64,000 nucleotides of DNA from CAWJHE01 sp963842455 (lineage in GTDB: Bacteria > Chloroflexota > Anaerolineae > Anaerolineales > UBA4823), in NCBI GenBank assembly GCA_963842455.1, contig CAWJHE010000011.1, forward strand, positions 62,001 through 126,000. Direction: 5' to 3'. Positions 47,701 through 56,850 of the stretch are shown here, in pieces. The notes beneath the pieces were generated by a model that had not been told where the DNA came from, ran no database searches, and worked only from the letters and a program-made list of their open reading frames with translations. Within the stretch, counting starts at the first letter, position 1. Each line of letters starts with the position of its first letter. Made by a program: the position numbers and the translations under genes.

Positions 47701-48789
47701 TTACAGGTTCGCCGGGAACAGCCAACCAAAAATAATCCAGGCAACGATCAAAGCCAGGATGGTATTGAATACAGTCACAATCAGATAGACAATGACTGGA
47801 GCCCAACCCATCTTCTTCATTTCCGATACAGAAAGCTCCAAACCCATGCAGACGAATGCCAGGCAGAAGAACCAATCTTTCACTGCCGCAATGGCTTTAC
47901 TGGCGTCAGCGCTAATCCAACCAAAAGTAAAGATCAACGATGTCACAATGAAGCCCAAAACAAACTTGGGGAAGCGCTGCCAGATGATCGAGGCGCTTGG
48001 TTTCTGCTTTTTACCTTCGACCACGGTGGTGAAATATAAAGCTAACAGGAATGCCACCACACCAATCAAGGCATTCTGAGTCTGCTTAACAATACTGGCG
48101 ATTTTTTGTGCTGTCTCGCCATAGATCGTACCGGCGCCAACCACAGCTGCTGTGGTATCAACGTTGCCGCCGAACCAGGCGCCTGCCACAGGTTCCGGCA
48201 GGTTAATCGCTTCAGCGATCAAGGGTGCAATCACCATCAAGGGCAAAGCTGTGATAATTACCAGGGCGGTAATATAGGTGATTTCTTCTTTCTTTGCCAA
48301 CACAGAACCAGCGGATGCAATAGCAGCCGATACACCGCAGATGGAAACAGCGGTGGACATCACGGCTCGCAAGGTGTCGGGAAGCCCAAACTTGCCGCCC
48401 AACCACCAGCTGAAGAAATAAACCGCTGTGACCATGATGACGCCTTGGATGATAGCGCCTGCTGCTGCGGTCATGATTACTTTGAAGCTAATGCCTGCGC
48501 CAAGCAGGACCAGACCAATTTTCAGGAATAGCTCGGTGCGGAAACCAGGCTTAAAGAAATCATAAGCCTTGACCGTTTTTAATATCCAGTTGAAAACCAG
48601 GCCGATCAGAGCAGCCCAGAGAGGATATTCCAAAACTTTCCCAGGAATACCAAAAGGTAGGGATGAACCATAGACTTGAATTTTCGCCCAGCGTGCTATA
48701 AATGCCAGCACAACAACGAGCGCTAATCCGGCCAGCAAGCCGGCAGTTCCGGGATTCGATGCTTTTTGACTAGATTTTACAGTTGACAT
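47701..48789 (-). CDS. YeiH-type (COG2855, putative sulfate exporter) membrane transporter
   Basis: The 362-residue protein has about ten membrane helices. The family motifs RTELFLKIGLVLLGAGISFK and GAWFGGNVDTTAAVVGAG are clear. Members near dsr and sulfur genes are thought to move sulfur oxyanions, though function is mostly unproven. Its place directly before dsrA, with GAGGAG before its start, suggests it brings in sulfite or another substrate, or expels an inhibitory one. Confidence 0.85.
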   Translation of the reverse strand: MSTVKSSQKASNPGTAGLLAGLALVVVLAFIARWAKIQVYGSSLPFGIPGKVLEYPLWAALIGLVFNWILKTVKAYDFFKPGFRTELFLKIGLVLLGAGISFKVIMTAAAGAIIQGVIMVTAVYFFSWWLGGKFGLPDTLRAVMSTAVSICGVSAAIASAGSVLAKKEEITYITALVIITALPLMVIAPLIAEAINLPEPVAGAWFGGNVDTTAAVVGAGTIYGETAQKIASIVKQTQNALIGVVAFLLALYFTTVVEGKKQKPSASIIWQRFPKFVLGFIVTSLIFTFGWISADASKAIAAVKDWFFCLAFVCMGLELSVSEMKKMGWAPVIVYLIVTVFNTILALIVAWIIFGWLFPANL

Positions 48790-48816
48790 TTTGAACTCCT
48801 CAGGCTTTCTGCCAGA

Positions 48817-48915
48817 CTAAAACTTCATCCAGGTTGGGGAAATGATCCCTATCATTGCGAGTAACAACAACGCAAAAGCAAGTATTGTAGCTAGCCAATC
48901 CTCATTGATTTTCAT
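48817..48915 (-). CDS. 32-residue single-helix membrane peptide before the YeiH-type gene
   Basis: A frame begins MKINEDWLATILAFALLLLA, ends SPTWMKF and is preceded by AAGGAG. It has a charged N-terminus and one membrane helix (about residues 8-26), and lies 27 nt upstream of the transporter on the same transcript. Small helical partners are known for several transporters, so a subunit role is plausible. It is the first gene of the cluster. Confidence 0.7.
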   Translation of the reverse strand: MKINEDWLATILAFALLLLAMIGIISPTWMKF

Positions 48916-49065
48916 GGTACTTTCTCCTTACGGAATTGCTGAATGGTTTTGAATTTTTTAAAGCCTTGCTGAAAATCGCAATTTCTATCACCGCTTCTGA
49001 ATGAGGGATTCTTTCTTGCACCTCCTTCAACTTACAAATGTTTCAAAAATAAAATAATCACTTAA

Positions 49066-49081
49066 CCGAGAAAACTCTCGG
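49066..49081. repeat. Hairpin upstream of the Dsr cluster
   Basis: CCGAGA and TCTCGG flank an AAAC loop, a perfect 6-bp stem. In minus-strand RNA a U-rich stretch follows, so a leader attenuator is possible. It lies about 150 nt before the first gene. Confidence 0.45.
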
Positions 49082-49146
49082 AGATGACCCAATCACTAGC
49101 ATACTTATTGTACAAAACATCACGACCCAAGGAAATAAGACAATCT

Positions 49147-49182
49147 CTTAAGTAATCTAAGGAAAGTCTTAGATTACTTAAG
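49147..49182. promoter_or_regulatory. Large inverted repeat, possible operator
   Basis: CTTAAGTAATCTAAG (49147-49161) and CTTAGATTACTTAAG (49168-49182) are perfect 15-bp arms around a 6-nt spacer. It lies between the divergent Dsr cluster and the ATPase gene. AT-rich composition and lack of a T-run favour a protein-binding site over a terminator. Confidence 0.55.
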
Positions 49183-49248
49183 GCCCGACTTATTTTCTGC
49201 GCAAGTGCTCTATTGCTAAAATATCCTTGTTCAAAATATCACAAGAAA

Positions 49249-49281
49249 GGAAGGGTAAGAGCCAGCATATCTTACCCTTCC
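49249..49281. repeat. Perfect 12-bp hairpin in the divergent intergenic region
   Basis: GGAAGGGTAAGA (49249-49260) and TCTTACCCTTCC (49270-49281) enclose a 9-nt loop. It may be a second regulatory site or an RNA hairpin in the leader of the ATPase gene; no T-run follows. Confidence 0.5.
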
Positions 49282-49371
49282 GACCATTGATATTGAAGAT
49301 CCTTCAGTCAAATCAGACAAAACGTCCAAAGTTGTTTCTAAATGCAGATCCGAACTTCATCAGGAGAAAAC

Positions 49372-52209
49372 ATGAATTCCCCCGAAACGCCACATGCTAT
49401 TTCAGTCCAAGATCTTGAAAACGATTATGAAACCCACCTGCACAAAGGTCTGAGCACACAACAAGCTCAAGATCGGATTCAGCAATACGGTCCTAATGAG
49501 CTCATCGAACGTCCCCGTCCAGGCTTCCTTAAAATGCTATGGGATCAGATCAATAACTTCCTCATCATTATCCTGATCGTCGCTGCGATCATTTCATTGT
49601 TTCTGGGTGAAGTCATTGACGCAACGGCCATCATGGCAATCGTCATTCTGAATGCAGTGCTTGGTGTTGTTCAAGAATCCAAAGCAGAACAAGCCCTGGC
49701 TGCGTTGAAAAAAATGGCTGCTCCAAATGCCAACGTGCTTCGCGATGGTGTGCATGTTACCATCCCAGCCAGGGAGCTTGTGCCAGGCGACATCGTTTTC
49801 CTGGAAGCCGGAAATTATGTGCCTGCCGACATGCGCCTGGTCGAAACCTTCAACCTGAAAATCGAGGAGGCTTCATTAACTGGCGAATCGGTGCCGGTCA
49901 ATAAAGATGCGCGGGTTGTGCTGGACCGTGAAATTCCTATTGGAGACCGAAAGAACTCAGCGTTTATGAGTACAGTGGTCAGCTATGGGCGCGGAATTGG
50001 GATGGTCACAGCCACAGGCATGCACACTCAAATCGGCATGATCGCTGAAATGATCCAATCCTATGAAGAAGAAGCTACTCCCCTGCAACAAAAGTTAGAT
50101 CAGCTTGGAAAAATTTTGGGAATTGTCGCCCTGGCGATCTGTGGGGTGATCTTCCTATATGGCATTATCCGCGATACCCATCCTGAAACAGTTTTGACCG
50201 AGGGTTTTGCGGCCTACCTGGTTCTGCATCAGGAAGAGATTGTCGAATTGTTTATGACTGCTGTCAGCCTGGCAATCGCTGCCGTACCAGAAGGCTTGCC
50301 AGCGGTCGTTACGATCTGCCTGGCGCTTGGCATGCAGAGAATGGTCAAACGCCATAGCCTGATTCGCAAGCTACCCGCCGTCGAGACCTTGGGCTGCGCG
50401 ACAGTGATTTGTTCTGACAAAACCGGAACCCTGACGCAAAATGAAATGACCGTGGTCGAAGGTTGGGCTGGTGGAGAATCATTCCAGGTAAGCGGCGAAG
50501 GATATGCGCCAACAGGCGACTTCAGCCGCAACGGTGGTTCACCCTTCAAGCCGCTGGATCACCCTGCAACAGCATTGTTGCTGGTTGGATCAGTTTTATG
50601 CAATGATGCCGATTTAGAGGCCAGCGGAGAAGATCTAGGCGAGCCCACCTGGCGCATGATTGGCGATCCCACAGAAGGCGCCTTGGTGGTGGCTGCAGCC
50701 AAAACCGGCTTAAAACGAAATGAATTAGAAACCCGTTTCCCACGCGTCAATGAAGTGCCATTTGATTCGGCCCGAAAACGCATGGTGACCATCCACCAGC
50801 TCCCCGATGAAAGCGACCTGAAATCACGTTTGGGTCTTGAGAAATCTGCATACCTGGCCTTCATCAAAGGTGCACCGGATATCGTTTTGGATTATTGCCA
50901 ATCCATTCATATCGATGGAGAAATACAATTATTAACGGACGACATCCGGCAATCCATCCTGGAGGCTAATCGCCAGATGGCGCAAAAAGCCTTGCGCGTC
51001 CTCGGCCTGGCATACAGGAATTTAGATAGCATGCCTGATGTAGAAAAACCTGCCAGCATTGAGCAATCACTGGTCTTCGTTGGCCTGATGGGAATGATTG
51101 ATCCAGCCCGTCCAGAGGTCAAGCCAGCCGTGAAAATTGCCCAAGGCGCTGGTCTCAAAAGTGTAATGGTGACAGGCGATTACCGGGATACAGCCATGGC
51201 TATCGCCGAAGAGATTGGCATGCTTTCTCCAGGAGGTAAGGTTTTAACCGGAGCAGAGTTGGATAAGTTGAGCGATCAAGAGCTGGCCGAAGTTGTGGAA
51301 AGCGTTGACGCTTACGCCAGAGTATCTCCCCAACACAAAGTCAAGATCGTTGAAGCCTTCAAAGCACGCGGTCATATCGTCGCCATGACCGGAGATGGCG
51401 TCAATGATGCACCCGCCCTCAAGCGCGCCAATATCGGCGTCGCTATGGGGATTTCGGGCACAGATGTCACCAAAGAAACCGCGGATATGGTCCTCACGGA
51501 TGACAACTATGCCAGCATCGTATCAGCCATCGAAGAAGGTCGCATTATCTATTCAAATATTCGAAAATTTGTGTTTTACCTGATCGCCTGTAATGTTGGG
51601 GAAATCCTGATCATCTTCCTATCCATGTTGGGCGGCTTACCCATCCCTCTGAGACCCATACAGTTGTTATGGCTAAACCTGGTCACGGATGGCGCCCCCG
51701 CATTAGCTCTTGGGCTGGAAAAAGGCGAGCCGGGCATCATGAATCGTCCCCCACGCCCCACCAAAGAACCGGTCATCAACCGCGACATGCTTACCGGGAT
51801 TATCACCGTTTCTCTGGCCGATACCATAGCAGTTCTAGGTTCATTTATCCTGGCGCTGAACCGCTTCCCTGAAAATTTGCTCATGGCGCAAACCATCGCC
51901 TTCACCACCCTGGTTGGCTCTGAACTTCTGCGAGCTTACACGTCTCGTTCAGAATACAATTCGATTTTCAAGATTGGCATCTTTTCAAATAAGTGGATGG
52001 TCTATGCGACCGGTTTTTCAGCCATCTTGATGCTATTGGTCATCTATCTCCCCGTATTGCAGCCCTTCTTTGGCACACAACCATTAGCATGGATCGATTG
52101 GCTGATCATGCTGCCATTCATGCTGCTTGCGCCCGCCGTAGCAGAGCTGACCAAGTTTTATCTGAGACGCAAAAATAATTTTGCCTCACAGGTGATTGGA
52201 GAAGCATAA
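49372..52209 (+). CDS. P-type Ca2+-transporting ATPase (PMR1/SERCA-like, type II)
   Basis: The 945-residue pump has a cation-ATPase N domain, phosphorylation motif CSDKTGTLTQNE, TGES in the actuator, and TGDGVNDAPALKRANIG in the hinge. About ten membrane helices include VPEGLPAVV in M4, typical of Ca2+/Mn2+ pumps. The start at 49372 has AGGAG; an earlier ATG at 49342 lacks one. A terminator follows. Confidence 0.92.
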   Translation: MNSPETPHAISVQDLENDYETHLHKGLSTQQAQDRIQQYGPNELIERPRPGFLKMLWDQINNFLIIILIVAAIISLFLGEVIDATAIMAIVILNAVLGVVQESKAEQALAALKKMAAPNANVLRDGVHVTIPARELVPGDIVFLEAGNYVPADMRLVETFNLKIEEASLTGESVPVNKDARVVLDREIPIGDRKNSAFMSTVVSYGRGIGMVTATGMHTQIGMIAEMIQSYEEEATPLQQKLDQLGKILGIVALAICGVIFLYGIIRDTHPETVLTEGFAAYLVLHQEEIVELFMTAVSLAIAAVPEGLPAVVTICLALGMQRMVKRHSLIRKLPAVETLGCATVICSDKTGTLTQNEMTVVEGWAGGESFQVSGEGYAPTGDFSRNGGSPFKPLDHPATALLLVGSVLCNDADLEASGEDLGEPTWRMIGDPTEGALVVAAAKTGLKRNELETRFPRVNEVPFDSARKRMVTIHQLPDESDLKSRLGLEKSAYLAFIKGAPDIVLDYCQSIHIDGEIQLLTDDIRQSILEANRQMAQKALRVLGLAYRNLDSMPDVEKPASIEQSLVFVGLMGMIDPARPEVKPAVKIAQGAGLKSVMVTGDYRDTAMAIAEEIGMLSPGGKVLTGAELDKLSDQELAEVVESVDAYARVSPQHKVKIVEAFKARGHIVAMTGDGVNDAPALKRANIGVAMGISGTDVTKETADMVLTDDNYASIVSAIEEGRIIYSNIRKFVFYLIACNVGEILIIFLSMLGGLPIPLRPIQLLWLNLVTDGAPALALGLEKGEPGIMNRPPRPTKEPVINRDMLTGIITVSLADTIAVLGSFILALNRFPENLLMAQTIAFTTLVGSELLRAYTSRSEYNSIFKIGIFSNKWMVYATGFSAILMLLVIYLPVLQPFFGTQPLAWIDWLIMLPFMLLAPAVAELTKFYLRRKNNFASQVIGEA

Positions 52210-52219
52210 CCAAAACCAG

Positions 52220-52258
52220 AAAGAGCTGAACATCTTCGTGAAAGTTCAGCTCTTTTTA
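52220..52258. terminator. Rho-independent terminator after the ATPase
   Basis: AAAGAGCTGAA (52220-52230) and TTCAGCTCTTT (52245-52255) form a stem followed by T-rich sequence. It lies between converging genes, and overlaps the last codons of the minus-strand gene at 52246. Confidence 0.85.
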
Positions 52259-52644
52259 TTTTTCTTCCACTGTGAAATGAATTCGAAGATTATAATCAGA
52301 ATACCGGCAGCGCCAATCACAAGGGCAAATATTTGAACGGTGACATTCAACCAGATCAAGATGATGATATCGGATAGGGCGAGTAGAGACCAGCCAGCTG
52401 CCAGCCGCCATTTTTTCTGCAGAGCATTTGAAGCCGCAAAGCTAACCAAAATGAAGAGAATGCCAACAATCACCTGGGCCTGTGCATCTTCCCACAATAG
52501 GATATCCAAGGCCCAGGCTCCAATCATCAGGATGCCAATTACCATGGGGACTAATGTCAGGGTTAAGAGCACGCTGACCCATAAGGCAGGCTTGTTTTCC
52601 AGGTTTTTTGATGCCGGATTGTTCTTGACAGGATGTTTAGCCAT
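52246..52644 (-). CDS. Four-helix membrane protein of unknown function
   Basis: The 132-residue protein has four predicted membrane helices and Lys-rich ends. GAGGAG precedes the start. No family is recognised; the layout resembles small DUF membrane proteins. Confidence 0.65.
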   Translation of the reverse strand: MAKHPVKNNPASKNLENKPALWVSVLLTLTLVPMVIGILMIGAWALDILLWEDAQAQVIVGILFILVSFAASNALQKKWRLAAGWSLLALSDIIILIWLNVTVQIFALVIGAAGILIIIFEFISQWKKNKKS

Positions 52645-52742
52645 GCTGCACTCCTCAACTTGTTTTCAAATCATGAGTTTAAGTGTACTCGATTTCAAGG
52701 CTTCACGGAAGATATTCTTTCTGACTGTCGATCGAGGCTGCC

Positions 52743-53835
52743 ATGCTCACTAAAATTCGATCCGCCCTTCAGCTCCAACAAATCTCGGAGCTTTCATCTC
52801 TTTCAAATTGAGCCTTCATTACTGTGCAATATTCGCTGTGTGATGTGCCCCTGGATTGAACACCGGGCGGCCTCCGGCGGACACATGTCCTGGGAGACAT
52901 TCTCGAAAATTGCGGAAAACCTGCATCTGGCGCAAGAAGTCGATTTAACAGGCGGAGGCGAACCATTATGCAACCAGCAAATTTCAGATATGGTCAAGAC
53001 GGTCAAAGCTGCTGGTTGTCGAGTCGGCTTCAGCACCAACGGATCGCTGCTAACGAAAGCATTGGCTGAAGAACTGACCAGGCTGGGCTTAGATTGGATC
53101 TCATTTTCGGTAGATGCTGCGAATGCCAACACGTATGAAGCCATTCGGCGGGGCGCCAGTTTCGAAAAGGTGATTACGAATATTGATGCTCTAAACCAAA
53201 TCAAACGTACGCTCAAAAGCCAGACACCTAAAATGATGTTGGTTTTTGTCATTATGAGCGGTGAGGTCGAAAATTATGCGCAATTACCTGCATACATCGA
53301 ATTAGCCCACCGTCTCGGGGTTGAACATGTGATCGCCAAAAACCTGGATGTGATCCTTAAGGATGGGGATGATCAGCGCCGGCTATTTACACACAATGGT
53401 CAGGCCTTTTCCCCACTGCAAGAGGTTTTAGATGAAGCTGAACGACGGGCTCTGCATTGGGGGATTAAATTCCGCCGTTATTCGGTTCACCCCAGTGAGC
53501 AAATCACCTGCGAACAAAATCCCACCCAAAACCTGTTTTTTAGCTGGGATGGATCGGTTTCTCCCTGCATTACCCTATCCTACACGGAAAGCAGGATATT
53601 CAACGGTGAGCGCATCCAGGTCCCAAGTCAACGCTTTGGAAACATCAATCAACAAAGCTTTTCCGAAATCTGGAATAATCCCGATTATCTCGCTTTCCGC
53701 CAGGCTTACGCAGATCGCATCCGCCGCCACAACCAGGATTTTTTAGATTCTTTACTTGGCGGGGAGATTAGTAACGAAGAAATTCCCGAAGCGCCTCAGG
53801 TATGCAAATCCTGTTATTTTCTTTATGGAATATAA
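52743..53835 (+). CDS. Radical SAM protein with SPASM-like C-terminal domain (frame broken by one extra base)
   Basis: After removing one T from TTT at 52801-52803, an ATG at 52743 leads in frame into the radical SAM core: SSLQIEPSLLCNIRCVMCPW, with the CxxxCxxC 4Fe-4S motif. A GGGEPL motif and the C-terminal Cys segment (SPCITLSY...PQVCKSCYF), typical of SPASM clusters, follow. The repaired length is 363 residues. As written, the core can be reached only from an unlikely upstream frame. SPASM enzymes often modify peptides or other proteins; no precursor peptide was seen nearby. Confidence 0.8.
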
Positions 53836-53895
53836 TTTCGCATGATGTAAGAGTCTCCAGCTCATCCAGAATCGAGACGAAGGAAAAGATCAGCC

Positions 53896-54789
53896 ATGTT
53901 CACGCCACTTGGAACTGTCCTTAAAGGAAATCAATCTGAATACACCCTGATCAAGGAGATCGCTCGCGGCGGCATGGGAGCCGTTTACCTGGCCGAAGAC
54001 CCAGGCAACCACCGCATCGTCGCTGTAAAGGAAGCCTGCCTGGATCCGGCTGCCTGTGAAGGAAAGCTGATTGAAATTCGCAAACGTTTGTTGCATGAAA
54101 TGGAAGTACTCAAACCGCTAAACCATCCTAACATCCCTAAGATATTTGACCAATTCTCCAGTGAAAATAACGCCTTTATGGTCATGGAGTATATTGAAGG
54201 CTCCACCTTATTGAAAATCCACCGGGAGAGCCAGAGAAAAAAACAATTAATCGAGGAGAGCCGGGTTTTGGGCTGGGCAATCCAAATTCTAGACACCCTT
54301 ACCTATTTGCACGAACAAGAAAAACCCATTATCCATCGGGATATCAAACCAGAAAATCTAATCTTAACCCTGGATGGCCGGATCATGGTGATTGATTTCG
54401 GATTGATGAAACAAATCGAACGAGAGCTTGAGATGAGTGGGCCATTGATCAAAGCGGTTGGGACGGTGGAGTTCGCCCCACCCGAGCAATACGCAGACAG
54501 CGGAGTAAGCACAGATGCTAGAAGCGATATCTACAGCCTGGGAGCTACCCTGTTTTACCTTTTATCCAGTGAATTGCCTCCCCGCGCTGTGGATCGCATG
54601 CTGCCTGCATCGATCAATATTCACACTGCCCTGCCATCCTTGCAGAAATTCAACCCCAGCGTTTCAAAAATAACCCAGGCGGTTATTGAAAAAGCCATGC
54701 AGATTGATCCGGAAGAGAGATTTCAGCATGCCAGGCAAATGCGGGAAGCCCTGGCGCCGCGTAAACGCTTCATCACGCTGCCCTTCTAG
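53896..54789 (+). CDS. Serine/threonine protein kinase (PknB-type)
   Basis: The 297-residue Hanks-type kinase has the Gly-rich loop (ARGGMGAVYLAED), the ATP-binding Lys (VAVKEA), catalytic HRDIKPENL and the DFG motif as IDFGLM. It has no membrane helix, so it is a cytoplasmic kinase. The HEAT-repeat gene next to it may be a partner. AAGGA precedes the start. Confidence 0.92.
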   Translation: MFTPLGTVLKGNQSEYTLIKEIARGGMGAVYLAEDPGNHRIVAVKEACLDPAACEGKLIEIRKRLLHEMEVLKPLNHPNIPKIFDQFSSENNAFMVMEYIEGSTLLKIHRESQRKKQLIEESRVLGWAIQILDTLTYLHEQEKPIIHRDIKPENLILTLDGRIMVIDFGLMKQIERELEMSGPLIKAVGTVEFAPPEQYADSGVSTDARSDIYSLGATLFYLLSSELPPRAVDRMLPASINIHTALPSLQKFNPSVSKITQAVIEKAMQIDPEERFQHARQMREALAPRKRFITLPF

Positions 54790-54798
54790 AAATCCATC

Positions 54799-55459
54799 AT
54801 GAATGCAGTTATACGGCAAATCCGCGGCTGCCTGGTCCATCAGAATCACTCCCAAATCCTCAGCCTGGCAACACACAACAAACGCATCTTGAGTTACTTA
54901 ACTGCCTTAACTTATGATCCACAGGCTCTGATTGCCTGGCGAGCGGTGAGCGCTTTGGGACTGGCAGCAGGTGTGATAGCTGACCGCGATCCAGAATATG
55001 TGCGGGTGCATCTGCGCCGTCTGATGTGGTTGTTAAGTGACGAATCAGGAGGCATTGGCTGGAAAGCGCCAGAGGCCATGGGGGAAATGATTCGCTCCCG
55101 CCCTCACCTCTTTAACGAATTTATCCCCATTCTCATTGCGGTTTTGGATATGGAACCAGAAGATGTTCCCTCGTTTCGCGACAGGCACATTATGGGCGCT
55201 GGACAGGCTGGCTCAAATCGTTCCCGAGAGAATATCACCGGCCGCCCATCTAATCTTACCCTGCTTGCACGATCCAGATGCCCAAGTTCGCGGGCTGGCG
55301 CTTTTGTGTCTTTCCCAGATTAAGCATCCAGTATCGCCACAAGATTTGGAAATGCTTTTGCAAGAAAACAAACCCGTCCTTTTTTACCAGGACGGGCAGA
55401 TGATGGAATTGAATATTGCTCAACTATGTGCTCAGGTTACTCAAAACCTGGCGCAATAA
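54799..55459 (+). CDS. HEAT-repeat protein, DVU0298-like (frame broken by one extra base)
   Basis: The N-terminal frame (MNAVIRQIRGCLVHQ to MEPEDVP) and the +1 frame (RFATGTLWALDRLAQIVPE to the stop at 55459) together form one 219-residue alpha-helical repeat protein. Removing one C from CCC at 55168-55170 joins them. The signature GGIGWKAPEAMGEM is as in DVU0298-family proteins of sulfate reducers, whose role is unknown. It follows the kinase gene by 9 nt. Confidence 0.7.
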
Positions 55460-55516
55460 CACCTTGCCCCCGAGTGTCGTTGAACTGATTAACTTAGCTA
55501 ATCATTTACGACGAAG

Positions 55517-55894
55517 TTATTGGCGTGATTTCAACAAATCGCGAATTTCTGCCAGTAACTTTTCTTCTGCACTGGGCTCGGGCGGGGGAGCTGGGGCAGC
55601 CTCTTCCTTTTTCTGGAATTGGTTGAAAGCCTTGACCACCAGGAAAATGACGAAAGCAATAATCAGAAAATTGACCAAAGCCTGAATAAAATTGCCGTAC
55701 AGCAATTCTGCTTCGCCAACGGTAAGCTTTAAGCTAGTGAAATCAATGCCCCCAATGATCATGCCAACCAGCGGCATAATCAAATCATTGACGAGCGACG
55801 TGACGATGGCGCCAAAAGCTCCGCCGATAATCACAGCGACTGCCAAGTCGAGAACGTTCCCTTTTTGGATGAACTTGATAAATTCCTTAATCAT
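55517..55894 (-). CDS. mscL: Large-conductance mechanosensitive channel
   Basis: The 125-residue protein has the two-helix MscL fold: N-terminal FIKFIQKGNVLDLAVAVIIG, a periplasmic loop and a second helix (FLIIAFVIFLVVK), with a charged cytoplasmic tail. It releases solutes on hypo-osmotic shock. AGGAGG precedes the start. Confidence 0.95.
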   Translation of the reverse strand: MIKEFIKFIQKGNVLDLAVAVIIGGAFGAIVTSLVNDLIMPLVGMIIGGIDFTSLKLTVGEAELLYGNFIQALVNFLIIAFVIFLVVKAFNQFQKKEEAAPAPPPEPSAEEKLLAEIRDLLKSRQ

Positions 55895-56055
55895 TTCTAC
55901 CCTCCTGTATTTGAATAGTTTACCTTTGCCTGATCATACCACGTTCAAAGTCTTAAATAAATGGGAATTTTGGATCAAATGGGATGCATTTCATTATAGG
56001 CTTATCGCACCTCATCGGCCACGCAAAATGATCTATGCTTAAGACTTTCAATAAA

Positions 56056-56145
56056 TGAAAGCTCTCGTTCTCTGCGAGAGATCAGATTGCTTCACAAAGA
56101 TCGTTCGCAATGACAGTCTTTGCGAGAGATCAAAAAAGATTACTA
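56056..56145. repeat. Dispersed repeat-like sequence
   Basis: TCTGCGAGAGATCAGATTGC, a central CGCAATGACAG segment and CTTTGCGAGAGATCAAAAAA are palindromic-looking modules of a type common in non-coding DNA of many bacteria. The last module also occurs near 10.87 kb. No open frame. Confidence 0.5.
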
Positions 56146-56166
56146 GCGAAGTGTCTTATTACCCAG

Positions 56167-56850
56167 TCAAATCATGGGATATGCGGCTCGCCGGAGTGCG
56201 GAGATGTTAGCTGATACTGTTGCATTCTCATTAAAGATCGCCGATCCAGCCACCAGGATCGTTGCCCCTGCAGCAACTACCTGGCTGGCATTGTTTTCTT
56301 TAATACCCCCATCAACTTCTAATTCAACATTTCCTAAGCCGCGCATTTTGAGCATCTTGCTAAGCCTTTGAATGCGCTCCAGGCTGTGCGGGATAAAAGC
56401 CTGGCCGCCAAAACCAGGATTCACAGACATTATTAAAACCAGGTCCACCTCGAACAGGATATCTTCCAACGCGGTTAAGGGGGTGGCAGGATTTAGAGTG
56501 ACGCCAGCTCTAATTCCCAATTCTTTGATCTGCTGGATGGTGCGGTGCAAATGCGGACAGGTTTCGACATGCACAGTCAGCAAATCTGCACCCGCTTTGG
56601 CAAAATCCGGGATTAAACGTTCTGGCTGTTCAATCATTAAGTGCACATCAACCAGAGCATCGCTGTGCCTCACGACCTTTTTCACCGCCTCCACAACCAA
56701 TGGGCCAACTGTCAGGTTAGGAACAAAATGGCCATCCATCACATCCACATGAATAACCTCTGCACCAGCTTCCACAGCTTCTTTTACTTGCTTTCCCAGC
56801 CTGGAGAAATCTGCGGAAAGGATTGAGGGGGCAATCTTCACTCGATTCAT
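56167..56850 (-). CDS. rpe: Ribulose-phosphate 3-epimerase
   Basis: The 227-residue TIM-barrel enzyme has APSILSADFSRLG at its start, DVMDGHFVPNLT with the metal-binding His and Asp, and MSVNPGFGGQ. It interconverts ribulose-5-phosphate and xylulose-5-phosphate. Its start overlaps the rpiA stop (ATGA). Confidence 0.95.
   Translation of the reverse strand: MNRVKIAPSILSADFSRLGKQVKEAVEAGAEVIHVDVMDGHFVPNLTVGPLVVEAVKKVVRHSDALVDVHLMIEQPERLIPDFAKAGADLLTVHVETCPHLHRTIQQIKELGIRAGVTLNPATPLTALEDILFEVDLVLIMSVNPGFGGQAFIPHSLERIQRLSKMLKMRGLGNVELEVDGGIKENNASQVVAAGATILVAGSAIFNENATVSANISALRRAAYPMI

Noticed and set aside
29327..48915. Sulfate-activating genes (sat, aprAB) in the Dsr cluster
   Set aside because: Looked for adenylylsulfate reductase and sulfurylase signatures and found none, so full sulfate reduction is not claimed.
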